From Biomphalaria glabrata (taxonomy: Eukaryota > Mollusca > Gastropoda > Planorbidae), in assembly GCF_947242115.1 (NCBI RefSeq), contig NC_074711.1:7692434-7756433 (forward strand): DNA of 64,000 nt, read 5' to 3'. The notes under the pieces were generated by a model. The model did not search any database, was not told where the DNA came from, and worked only from the letters and a program-made list of their open reading frames with translations. Every line of letters begins with the position of its first letter. The first letter of the stretch is position 1. Positions 10,257 through 20,845 of this stretch are shown here, one piece after another. The translations under genes were made by a program, and so were the position numbers.

Positions 10257-13200
10257 ATGAAAACTCCCAGGCAAATAAAAGTGATCACTTCACAGCTAGA
10301 AGTTTTAGAAGAGTTGAAGGAACAGTTAGAAACCTTTATTGCAGATATAAATACAGTAAGTAGTAAAGGGACAATAGGCCACCCATGACCCCTTTATCTA
10401 AGGTCCAGGTATGCGCCCCCGAAGTGGACTCACCTGGACGTATCTATTGTCCCCCAAGACAGAAGGAGCCATAAACCAAGTAGTAAAATATAAACATTTA
10501 TTGGAGTTTTACAAATGGTGAAGTTTGAGCGGACTTTGAAACCCTGAATTTTAATAATCTAAAATTAAAAAAGAAAATGTGTCCTCAGTTGTTTCCAATA
10601 GCTGGAAAGTTTATATTTACCATTTTCACATTACTTATGTAGAAAGTTTCAGCAGTTGCAAGTGTCAATTGCTCTTACAAGACAGACGCGTCCCGGAAGC
10701 TTCTTTTAACGTTGCCCACTGTATGTGACCAGTACTGAGTTGGGTCACACCAAATAGGTAATGCGGGCCTCAACTATGTGTAAAAGTAAAGTTCCACTTT
10801 CAGATTTGTAGTCCACGCTTATCTAGGGTGTCATGTGGCCAGCACAACGACCAACCGCCTTTAATTTTCCCAACTGTTCAGGTACCCATAAAAGCTGGGT
10901 GGACTCAGAGGCGCCCAAAGAGCCCGAAATTAAAAATCCCAGTCAAGCCAAGCACTTTACCGCTCGGCCACCGTGCCGCGCCTCCTCGTCTATGTGTAAT
11001 TTCTTCAAATTCCTGTTATGTGCGCTGCTAATTCAGACATTATTTGTAAGTCATTAATTAATTGACGATCAAATTGTTTTTAATGTCACTACTATGTAGC
11101 TGTAGTTTCACATTTTTGATAGCGCATCACATTATATAGATACTACACTTTCGACATTTCACCCCACCTTCCCCTACTAGTTTATTCACAGAAAGTAACA
11201 CTATTATGTCTATCCACTAAGAACCACAACTATAGACATTACGATGTGAATTGAAATGAAGAGTTTTTCCCCCTTGATTTGTTTACCTTAAACTCATTGT
11301 CAGAAATGTAGATGATTACGTCCTAGGGTAGACGGCAGCGGGTAGGGTGTGAACTCGGGGCCCCCTGGCCCATCACGATGACACCCCAGAGCACATGCAT
11401 ACCACACGACCAGTAAGCCAGCTGTATAACTATGGCTGGTGTTATATATGTATAGGCAGTCCACATAAGATATTGAAGCGATATCTTCGAATAAACATTG
11501 TTATATTTTTATGGCTTTAACTCTTTCTCTCCTAATTGACGTTGCCAAAGTTTATTTGAGCCCCCATTAAACTAAATTCGTTTTGGGTTTATAAACTTTA
11601 ATTTGTATAAAAAGAGCATGCATTCTCCTATAATTCAATACCAAATATAACATTTTCTGAAAACAAACAAAAAAGTAATTAATGTTTAATCATAACAGGA
11701 TATTGAAATACTTATGATTATATATAAGATTACACACTGTAATAAATACTATATTGTTATTCTTTTATGTAGCAATATTAATGATATTCTCACAATAATA
11801 ATGTTTATAAGGTCACTTTGAAAGGAAAGACGTGGATTGATGATTCAGACAGCCAAAATTTTGTAGAGATCAATCTTTACCTATCCAATGAAACATCCAG
11901 ATGTTTACGACGTTATCGTGATCTAAATAGTGAGTATTGTTTTCCTTTGTTGTTAATACATAGTGCATAATCTCCTGGTTGGATCATGTCAGGACATTTT
12001 GAAACTGGCCACTATGCACAGCATCTATGCTCTTCAGTCACACAGAAGACTACGTCACACCAGATTCTGCATCGTCTCAAGACAACTCCAAAACCTGTGA
12101 CTCATCTGGACGCATCCATTGTCTTCCGAGACAAAAGGAGCCATAAATATAAATAATAAATATTAGCAATGTTAGTTGTAATTAGTTTAAAGACCTGGGG
12201 ATTAAAACATCTTTCAATAACACATCGAAGCCGTTCTCTCCGCTGGAATTAATTGCGAAAAGTAAAATTATTCTGACAACATCCGGGCTACAAAGATTTC
12301 TTTGTCTACTGTGCCCTGATTTTAAACAGTGATTTTCTAAAAAGATGTCAATGTCTTGAATGTATTAACTATTAAATGCAGGTGATGACTTCGATCAACA
12401 TTCTTATCCAGTGGAACATTCGAATCAAGTGGAAAACACAAGTCCAAAAGCGTGTAACCTCAGTTGTAAAGGTAGATTCATTTCTTATTCAATTTTTTTT
12501 TTACAACGATAATTTTATTAGCTATTCTAGCTCAGTAGAATTAATCCCAATGAATAAAAAATTAACCAATTAATATGTGGTATGATTAATTTATTTTTGT
12601 ATCGAAAAAGGAAAATACATCTTACAGTAGTGAGAGAAATGGCTGTAAATGTGGTGCTGTTCCACTATGATAAACTTAAATGTTTTAAAGTAATTTTTTT
12701 AACAAAGCTTATATCGGCTCACTCTGTCTGTCTGGTAAAAAGTCTGTATACTTTCTTTCTTCCTCACACATTCTCGGATCAAGCTGAAACTTTGCAGAAT
12801 TATTCATTGACATAGGCAATACATGAATCCATAAAACACTAACTAACCAATTAGTCTATTAATTGCTGGTACTTAATTGTTTGTTTGATACTAACAAGGG
12901 AACTTATTCCTTCAGTATTCACAGATACGGTTAAATATGAAGAGTTTCGTCCCCTACAATAATTGAACACGTAATTTCTACTAAAACTTTACACACTTAT
13001 TTATTGTACTTCACTAATTATGAATCAATTAAAAAATAATAACCATTTATTCAAATAATTATTGGTAATTAATTATTTAGTTTGGTATCGAATAAGTAAA
13101 ATAACTTCTAAATTATTGAAATATATAATTGTAAGTGCGGAGTTCTTCAACTTAGCATTTTTAAAAAGAATTTTGCTTGTCTATATTTTGCTTGCTATTA

Positions 13201-16200
13201 TTATCGTTAAGTTAAAAGTAAGAATACAATGATGGGGGTTCGAGGCAAAATAAATAATATATAGTCTGGGAATAAATCAACGGTCGTAGTTAGTTTAATC
13301 ATAAATATATAAACATATGACTTCCATAGATCATAAATCCAAACCTCATTTATTTTGGTCTTAGATGACAAAACGTATCAACGATTGGCTGGCATGATGG
13401 ACACAATTGAATCCACACTTGCAAAACATTCAAGAAAAATTAAAAACTTGCAACAGAAATCATTGGGGCACGAAACCCGAATTCAGTCGACTTTGCTGCA
13501 GATACAAGAAAATGAAACACAATATAATTCCAAATTTGAAGAGTTCATTAAGGAATTTCAAGGAGCCAGTCAATTTATGTCAAGTCTACAAACCCAGAAT
13601 ACAACGTTGTCTAACAAAGTGATGGAAAACGAAGAACAGATAATAGAAATGGTGAATACAACTGAAACTTTACGACATCTGCCTCAAGAAGTAGAATACC
13701 AGAAAGAACGCTTGGAGTCATTTGTACAAGCCAATGAATCCGAAGATAAAGGTCACGTGCTCAAAATGGACGAAGTTATGCAAGAACATACATCAAATAT
13801 TCAGCAATTAAATACAAAATATGAACATTTGTTAAATTTAATTCAAACCAATGAAAATGAGATAAGGCAGATACAAACATGTAATGCCACTGAAACTCTT
13901 TCACATATAAAGCAAAAACTTACAAAACACGAGGAAGACTTAGAACGCATTGAGATAAACCACAAAGAAATGAGTGACACCAACAGAAAGAAAATGGATG
14001 ACATTAATGCTAAACTTCAAGCCCATAGTGAAACAACTTCTAACTTACAGATTAATTTTGAATCTCTGCAGTCCCAATTAAACAATTTAAAAGATGACTT
14101 CAAGCATACTGATTCGTTAACGGAATCATTAAAGACAAATATGACAGAAATTAAAGATCAACTTTCAAACTATAAGTCTGATTCTCAAATATTAAATCTG
14201 GAGTCTTCTTTTTTTGAAGTAACGTCTGAATTATATAAAGAATTGGATGTTGTGAAAAACAAAATGTCAACTGTTGAAAGCCAGGTAATTTCCTTTTTTA
14301 AGAGCAAACGTATATTTATTTATTAACAATAATACCCCAAAACGTTTATCTCACCAAACTCGGACTCGACATGTGATATTCAGATTTTTTTTTTGCGATC
14401 TAAACGGGGACGGACGGACGGACTAACCACATAAAACTTATAGCGGCTTTTCCCCTTTCAATGGGGTTTAAAAAGTACTTAATTGACCAACTAGCTTCAA
14501 TTAACATTTGATACGTAAATACAAATTCTAATAATATTGTAAACTAGTCGACCGGCGGCGTAAGATACGCCGCTATTTTGCAGGGCCGGCCTTAGGCCAC
14601 TGCAACCTATGCGACCGCAGTGGGTCCCGCACTTTCGTAGAACCCGTGCTAATTTTAGGTATATAAATTATTAAATTAAACCATTTTATAACTTAAAACA
14701 GATTTCCCGCTCCCTCCTGTCGATTTACCAGGAGCTCCTGGAAATCTCCAGAAATTGCAAAAATATTCGAAAAAGTCCTTAAAATATACGGAAATATATA
14801 GAAAAAATTGTCATTTTGGGGTGTCATTCAATTTGGAAAACGTAAATGCTACGCGCGATAAATAAAAACGGCATTACGCATTAGCCGTAATTGTTTAATC
14901 TGGTGAAAGAAGCTTCTCGTGCCTCAAACTAATGAAGAATCAACAATTCTCAAAGATAGATTGAAACATTTGGTAATTCTTGCTATTGAGCGGAATCTAT
15001 GTAGGAAACAGAATTATTATGATATACTGTATGACTTTGCTACATGCAAGGCTCGTAAAATAATTCTGTACGTAGTAAAGAATAAATAAAACGCATAGAC
15101 GAAATTTTTTTTCTAATACAAACTCTTAAATTTCACTTATTATCCGCTTCCCTACCCAAACTTGGCCCTACAATGCATATGTCCGGCCCTGCTATTTAGT
15201 GACATAGTAGATTACTTGTTTTCTATCCATGACTTCTTGGTCACATTGCTTAAGTCCGGCGCTGCTATTTAGTGTTTGTAAAATGTTTGTTTGTAAAATG
15301 TTTTACATGTTTCGGATGTTCCTTCAGTTGAAGATAGTTTACTTCTTAGTCCAAACCTCCCGCAGGAAGAAGGGGGATGGGAGCGGGCAGGGTATGACAG
15401 TCCAGAGCGCAGCCATCCATAGCGACTTGTGAATACCCACGTGTTCTCCCCCCCCCCCCCTCTTGTTTTTTCGTTGGGTGACTATCCGCAGAGTGATCTT
15501 TCCTTTACTTCTTGCTCATCCAAACTATTGAGGGAAGAAGAGAACTATATATATATAGATATTAGTTACTATTAAATAAATATTTTCCAGGGTCTCTTGC
15601 CATATGTTACAATGGCTTTTATTTATGACCTTTGTTTTTAAAACAGGTTTTGAATTTATCAGGTGGCTATGCCGAACTTCTTAAGATTAGTAAGTGTTTT
15701 TTTTTTCAGAAGCCTTTTGCAGATCCTTAAATAAATTTTTAATTTTGAAATGAATGAAGTACTAAAAGAAAGTATGTGTTTTCTTTACAACTGTAGATAA
15801 GAGAGAATTTATTTTTTTTAAATGATGTATTTGCAGGCTCACAAGATGTCACAGTAGCCTGCAGACTATGGATACGAAATTCGGAAGAGATACATTTAAA
15901 TAAAGATACCATAGTTACTTGTTTTAATGGACATGATCTGAACATCGGCAAATGTTACAACAAAACCACAGGAATATTCACAGCCCCCTGCAAAGGATTA
16001 TATCTGTGTAGTTTGATGATGGGAAGTGAAGATTGGGCTCGGTTTAACATTCACGTCCGTAAAAATGGCCGTGAGTCAGTTAGAGGCACAACTCATACAA
16101 ACAGCACGGGCGCTGTAGCCTGTCTCGTTACTGTCCTAGAGTTGGATCAAGGGGACGAGGTATACATCAAACCAGCGAATGATGTAGCAAAGATAAAAAT

Positions 16201-16261
16201 AAACATTTTTTCATATTTTGTGGTCGTTTTGTTACAGCAAAACAGATTAGAGCATCTTTAA
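10257..16261 (+). CDS. Gene A: coiled-coil protein with C-terminal C1q-like domain (564 aa, six coding exons)
   Basis: Exons: 10257-10355, 11812-11929, 12382-12471, 13365-14284, 15647-15689, 15837-16261. All junctions are GT/AG, the intron phases are 0,1,1,0,1, and the spliced frame is open to TAA. Residues 1-33 form a helical block (MKTPRQIKVI, SQLEVLEELK). Residues 34-72 hold WIDDSDSQNF and a Cys near the end. Residues 73-102 are a polar linker. Residues ~103-409 are Lys/Glu/Gln-rich heptads, a long coiled coil likely to mediate oligomerisation. Residues ~424-564 match the C1q/TNF-like fold: TGIFTAPCKGLYLCSL, then LDQGDEVYIKP, and a final hydrophobic strand FSYFVVVLLQ. No signal peptide or collagen repeat is seen. 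The ATG follows an acceptor AG, so a 5' exon upstream is likely. The C1q assignment is strong. An immune recognition role is inferred from expanded mollusc C1q proteins. Confidence 0.85.
10425..10480 (+). mobile_element. LINE 3'-end fragment in gene A intron 1
   Basis: 'gactcacctggacgtatctattgtcccccaagacagaaggagccataaa' matches the LINE 3' end at 9325 and 46375. Confidence 0.55.
10785..10985 (-). repeat. SINE-B, truncated, gene A intron 1
   Basis: It matches the SINE-B consensus visible at 27918-28195: 'tgtcatgtggccagcacaac', 'gctgggtggactcagaggcg', then 'caagcactttaccgctcggcc'. On the minus strand the last part is a tRNA-Leu-like A-box region (GGCCGAGCGGTAAAG). The B-box segment is lost. 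Confidence 0.75.
11311..11425 (-). repeat. SINE-A fragment, gene A intron 1
   Basis: 'ggcagcgggtagggtgtgaactcgggg...ccagagcacatgcataccacacgaccagtaagccag' is a degraded, reversed SINE-A head. It abuts 'gatgattacgtcct', a LINE-tail word. Confidence 0.55.
12040..12150 (+). mobile_element. LINE 3'-end fragment in gene A intron 2
   Basis: A degraded zinc-finger coding tail ('cagattctgcatcgtctcaagac') is followed by the conserved 3' end 'gactcatctggacgcatccattgtcttccgagacaaaaggagcc'. It parallels 46320-46430. Confidence 0.6.
14544..15090 (+). pseudogene. hAT transposase C-terminal remnant (copy 2), gene A intron 4
   Basis: A frame around 14935-15070 reads LKDRLKHLVILAIERNLC, then YYDILYDFATCKARKII. 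This is the dimerisation-region pattern typical of the C-terminus of hAT transposases and related ZMYM-type proteins. The upstream part (from 14544) is non-coding and shared with 1602-2082. A stop lies just upstream of the readable part. It is a decayed DNA-transposon piece. Confidence 0.6.
15274..15415 (-). repeat. SINE-A copy with internal deletion, gene A intron 4
   Basis: The 3' region 'acatgtttcggatgttccttc...ttgaagatagtttacttc..agtccaaacctcccgcagg' is well kept. The B-box part is missing: 'gggcagggtatgacagtccag' joins what should be separated by about 35 nt. Confidence 0.75.
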
Positions 16262-16295
16262 TGGGAGCATTTATTTTATTTCTTGTAGGCTCCCA

Positions 16296-16301
16296 AATAA
16301 A
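16296..16301 (+). terminator. Polyadenylation signal of gene A
   Basis: AATAAA lies 35 nt after the stop codon of gene A. Confidence 0.55.
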
Positions 16302-16419
16302 TATTAACATATTATAAAGTTAGGGCTAAATTTCGGGAGTTTTACTTTACCCCAGTTAATTGAAATGGCCATGGGTAGTTGGTTCTCACAAGGGGGTGGG
16401 AAGTCCTGGTCACGGCGAT

Positions 16420-16570
16420 CTGAGCTAAGGGGGGACCTGCCTGTGCAGTCACTCGACTTGTATGGTAGCTATGAGGCACTACGCCGGACGGCTAAGTTTC
16501 TTGCCAGAGCAGTACGGAAGGACTAGTCCTTCCTGCTCTGATTTTTCAATAGGAGTTCATATCAGGTCAC
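16420..16570 (+). mobile_element. LINE C-terminal tail fragment (family with RNase H and CCHC-like tail)
   Basis: A readable frame carries GDLPVQSLDLYGSYEALRR followed by TAKFLARAV and a stop. It matches the minus-strand copy at 32795-32950 (GDVSEQSLDMYGGYEALRR). It is a 5'-truncated LINE relic downstream of gene A. Confidence 0.65.
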
Positions 16571-16724
16571 GGCAATCTAATTGAAACACCTTGTAGCCTA
16601 TTTGATATACATATCTTCAGTTATTTAATAAATGCATTACTTTGACTACCTGATCGACTTTGTTCTTTTTGAAGAGTATAACAGTAGGGACTTATTTGTG
16701 AACTAAGTACGTCAACCAATAGAT

Positions 16725-16918
16725 CAGTGTTTCCCAAACTGTGTTCCGCGGAACCCAAGTGTTCAGCCAGGCCTGAATAGGCGTTCCGCGAACTACTTGA
16801 ATAATGAACTAGCAGGCCATCACGTGAATTAATCCCTCTAAAACAATTAAGCAAAGTGTTCCGCCAAATACTGAGAATAAGCGAAGTGTTCCGTTAAGGA
16901 AAAAGTTTGGGAAAGCAC
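16725..16918. mobile_element. hAT-type MITE with terminal inverted repeats
   Basis: The left end CAGTGTTTCCCAAACTGTGTTCC and the right end GTTTGGGAAAGCAC are inverted repeats. The flanking octamers caatagat and aaatagga agree at 6 of 8 positions, as expected for an old 8-bp target duplication. There is no coding capacity. Confidence 0.6.
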
Positions 16919-17014
16919 AAATAGGATGTAGGAAGAGGAAGTAAAACAATTAAAGAGTTAGAACTATTAGCCCTACATAAGGTTTTAGACAAGCTTTAGA
17001 TTTAAAGTAGCAGT

Positions 17015-17200
17015 ACCTCTTTTACTCCTCTCAGACCTTGCGATCTAAAGGACAGATGGTGTAAAGAGCATTGGTTTCTATGGTCGACGATTAACGAGGA
17101 TGTCATGCGACCAGCACATTTCCTTTCCTATGCTAAGTTATAGTATTAGAGTTGGGTGGATAAAAAAATTCCGACACTCAACGAGACTCGAACATGTATT
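17015..17200 (-). repeat. SINE-B fragment
   Basis: 'ctctcagaccttgcgatctaaaggacagatggtgtaaag', then 'acgaggatgtcatgcgaccagcac' and 'gttgggtgga' follow the SINE-B order. The tRNA-like end is degraded. Confidence 0.65.
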
Positions 17201-17514
17201 CATGTAGGCCTATGTTGATATGTATGGACATCACTGATACCAGTGAAGCTGGTCTACACCAAGACAAGATCTGACTCCAGCACGATTGGTATTCAGAAGG
17301 GCAACAAGAACTCTCATACAGAGCAAAAGACAACCGACTCGTTTAACTTACTCTGACGTGGGAGGCAACAAAAGGACAACAGAGCATCCAGAAATACTAT
17401 GACTTAACCGCAAGAGACATGAAAATATTGTCTCTGAGACAGAGATTCTACTACCAGTTTCCAGAAGATCGCATGGCTAAAATGATTTATCTTCGACAAG
17501 ATAGACCTGTGATG

Positions 17515-17565
17515 GACAAACTACGGTCCGTGGACCAAATCCGGACCCACCATATATTTTAGAAT
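17515..17565 (+). mobile_element. hAT-type terminus
   Basis: 'ctgtgatggacaaactacggtccgtggaccaaatccggaccc' resembles the widespread hAT end CAGNGGTGGGCAAACTNCGGCCCG. No matching right end was found. The adjoining 17230-17510 holds no recognisable gene. Confidence 0.45.
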
Positions 17566-18599
17566 AATGAAAAATATAACAATTTTAATCAAAATGCACT
17601 AATTTTCGTTTTTGATACGAGATGAAACATTGCAGTAATATTGCGAAATTTTATGTTGAGACTGCTGATTTGAAATTGGCAAAATCAATAAAATTAAATG
17701 TACGTGTCCTGAAAGTGTTTGTTAAATCGATTGTCACCCCTAGTATTTATTTATATTTGTGAACTCATGTGAGATTGTGTACTAACTATATTCCGTGTCA
17801 TGACCTTAACAATGTGTGTAATTATCTTAGTCATTCATAATAAAGCTTTAGATGTTAACACTCTCTTTGTTACAACAGTAGCCTACGACAGTGTGTATAC
17901 GGAGATTCTCTCTAAACAAGCGACTGTCGAATTCGTGTTTCTGGCTTCTTAATTTTAATGTGCAATCTCAGCAGAACGTTTCAACTAAAGGTGTCACAGT
18001 TATTCCCTGACACATATAATATATAAAGTGTTAAGATACAAGAAAAAAATCTACTTGTTGACGATTTCTGTAGCCACCTTAAAGGTTTCAAACAACAAAT
18101 TTCTATTTGTCAATTAGCTCGGAAAAAATAACTTGTCGATTTTCAAAAGATTAAATTCATTGAAGGATAAGAAGTGTTATGGGCTGATATCATCTGACTT
18201 CACTTCTTACTAATTATTACTTCTCATTAGCCACAGAACATTACAAAATAGAAATATACTTAATATCTAAATTCAACTTGTATACAAGGGCACTTTATTT
18301 ATCACTGGGAAATCCGTCCAGTCTTCCTAAAACGTCGCTATCTTTAACTACTATTCAAACACAGTCTACTTCTAGATGAACGCCATGTTGGTCTGCTGTT
18401 CGCCTAGTCTACTACGTCATTAGTCTGTCTTTCTACGTCATCACTTTTACCGTCGCTAAAACAATACACAATATATTTGTCTAACAAAACTAACATACTC
18501 TCTAATCTAGTACGATACAGAAGCCGTCCGCCTTTCTTGCATGTCAATGACATGAAGAATAAATATCTAATCAAAACTAAGAGACAAAGCATAATTTGT

Positions 18600-19980
18600 A
18601 AATGTTTTCTATTGCCACCGACGAGTGCACTGACATATATAGCTCAACTCTTCATACAAATGACAATTTTAAAATTACACAAGAGTATGCGGTTAAAATG
18701 AGCAAGCCTGGGACCACCACTGACGAAGACCAGTTCAAAGAATTTTCAACCATCATGTAAAATCTTTCTCTTGCTTGTGAGAAATGGATGGCGCTAAAAG
18801 TATGGTTGGATGTCACGGCGAACTAGCAACAAAGGTTATTAGAAAAGGCGTCGAATCTAACGGAATGAAGCCTCTGAGGATTCATTGCATTATTATCAAC
18901 AAAAAAAAAATCTCTGTGGCAAGGTGTTGAATCTGGACCATGTGATGATGATTGCGTTTAGCAGTGTTAAAAATAAATAAATAAAGTTCCCCTTTCAGAC
19001 CTTGCGATATCTATAGGGCAGATGATGTTAAGGTCATCTGTTTCTTTGGCCAACTGATAACGAGCAGGGTGTCATATGACCAGCACAACGACCAAATGCC
19101 ATTTCTTTCTAAAGTCAGGTACCCATTATAGTTAGGTGGACTCAGAGGCGCCCTAAAATCATGAAACTCAAAATCCTAGTCTTCACAGAGATTCGAACAT
19201 ACGACCTCAGGTTAGGAAGCCGAGCGCATAACCACCGGGCCCCCGTTCAGCAGTGTAAAAGTCATTAAAGTGCATGCATTGAAAAACATTCCTTTAAAAG
19301 ATTTTCTGACTGAAACAGAGAATCACAATACAACGACGTTCTACAACGCAGTAAATTGTGGTGCTGGCTATAGGTAAAGGTACTAAACGGTTGTCTTTAC
19401 ATGAGGCATCAAATGGAGTTTTTATGGAGAAATCAAAGCAAACGCCTCAACTGAACGATCCCTCATGGACTCATGGTTGTAGGATTTGCTTTTATTTGCA
19501 ACATATCGTCGTATATGAATGAAAATGCCAAACTATTAGGGAAAAAGTTGATTTTGCATATTTAAGCAGACATATGCGCCTTCCAAAAGCAATTGCAACT
19601 CTTCATTAAGCAGCCAGAAAGTGCCAGAAAGGGTACTTCGCTTTACAACCTATGCTTCTCTACATGATCAGCAGCTAAATATGTCCTTCACAACAGAAAC
19701 AATATCAAACTTGAAGGATTATTTAAGTGAAATTTTCTGACTATATCTTTCTTTGCTCGACTCATCCATGGTAAGTGCTTAAAAGTGTTTGTTGATTGTG
19801 CATAGAAACCAGATTTTTACCACCAATATGTCTGCCGTGCCCAAATCACGTGACTCTGTCTACCAACCCATTAAAGAATGAATGCGTCTGTTCGACAGGT
19901 TTTGCGTTCATTTGGGGCCGATATGCCCAAACAAAACTGCAGCCAGACATCCCTGCTTCACAAATTTCGAGCATTGCATG
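18600..19980 (+). pseudogene. Decayed hAT transposase (GTF2IRD2/ZBED-like type) with a SINE inserted
   Basis: The order of readable pieces fits this hAT class: an L/A-DE(S/C)TD-like piece near 18615, MDGAKSMVGCHGELATKVIR (18785-18844), an IHCIIIN piece (18880), and SVKVINFIK-like and LSLHEASNGVFMEKSKQTPQ segments near 19385-19450. Later frames carry remnants of the helical region. Many stops and frame changes interrupt it. Because this is a plain DNA transposon, the match to the T-DGA-SMVG and HC-IH motifs is the main evidence. Confidence 0.6.
18983..19245 (-). repeat. SINE-B inserted in the hAT relic
   Basis: Near full-length: 'gttcccctttcagaccttgcgat...ggtgtcatatgaccagcac...ggtggactcagaggcgccc...gagattcgaacatacgacc...gccgagcgcataaccaccgggcc'. 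On the minus strand a tRNA-like A box and B box (GTTCGAATC) are present. hAT-derived words continue on both sides ('gttttagcagtgttaaa' / 'cgttcagcagtgtaaa'), and the shared 'agcagtgt(t)aaa' looks like a target duplication. Confidence 0.8.
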
Positions 19981-20339
19981 GACATGACTTTGGAAATTTC
20001 CGAAAACAAGCGTAAATAATGCATGCTAACAATATTTACAGGTAGGCTAAGTTTTTGGAGTGAGCAAACTGTTTTCTGTGATTAAAAACAGAAATCAAAG
20101 GTGCCTTAATGTTTTCTAATATTGTTACAAGTTTATCTTGCTTTAAATATATTTAAATATTTAACAATGATACGTGACAAATATATAGAAAATAGCTTCT
20201 TGTACATTTGATTTTTTTTTACCTTTATGTCAATGTGACCCGCGACTCGATTGTCATAAACTGAAATAGTCCGTATGTTGCCAATTACTGGATTAGATGG
20301 ATACGAGCCCTCAAAAACAAAACAAAAAAAAAAAAGAAA

Positions 20340-20369
20340 AGGAAAGCTCCCCTTTCAGACATTGCGATC
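20340..20369 (-). repeat. SINE-B, left part, split by an LTR element
   Basis: 'aggaaagctcccctttcagacattgcgatc' is the start of SINE-B as arranged on the plus strand. It resumes at 24539 after the LTR element with the duplicated pentamer cgatc. Confidence 0.8.
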
Positions 20370-20845
20370 TGTCAGATGTCTTAATTATATATATATTACT
20401 GCTGCTTGCTGCTTGTCTCTCTTGGTTGGTGTGTTTCTTGACTTGGCTCTTTGGTGGGTATGAATCCTCAATAACACTTAACAATACTTGTTTAATTACT
20501 CAAATAAGAACAGTTACCACTAGATAGCCTACACATCAACTCCAACTCCAAATCTCCAAGAATATATCAATATTTTAATATCCAATATTGCTCAAGTAAA
20601 TATTAATAAACAAAACAACAGTCCATCAACTTATAAATATATAAATACCAGTCCAGGAAGTAAACGTCCAACCTTCCTGGACCGGGAGCAAGACTTTACT
20701 GACTAACACATTCTCTCGCACATTCAACGAAGACTTAATCACTCAGTTCACAACACGTGCAACACTTCGCATTCATAACAAGGGGATATAACAATCATAT
20801 CAAATATCAAACTAACATTCATTCTCGCCATACCTCTCCCTGACA
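20370..20845 (-). repeat. 3' LTR of the non-autonomous LTR element
   Basis: 476 bp, bounded by TG...CA. It is almost identical to 24063-24538 and lies next to a purine-rich tract on the minus strand (gagagggggg). Confidence 0.9.

Noticed and set aside
13407-13622. Small open frame in gene A exon 4
   Set aside because: Out-of-frame shadow of the coiled-coil exon. Frames at 44849-45052, 45006-45209, 45239-45517 and 30275-30460 are likewise shadows.
15739-15951. Minus-strand frame over the gene A C1q exon
   Set aside because: Antisense to exon 6 of gene A.
10257-16261. Snail immune lectin of the Ig-fold plus C1q or fibrinogen type (QREP/FREP)
   Set aside because: No immunoglobulin-type Cys/Trp spacing and no fibrinogen domain are visible. 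The N-terminal part is coiled coil with a short unknown block.
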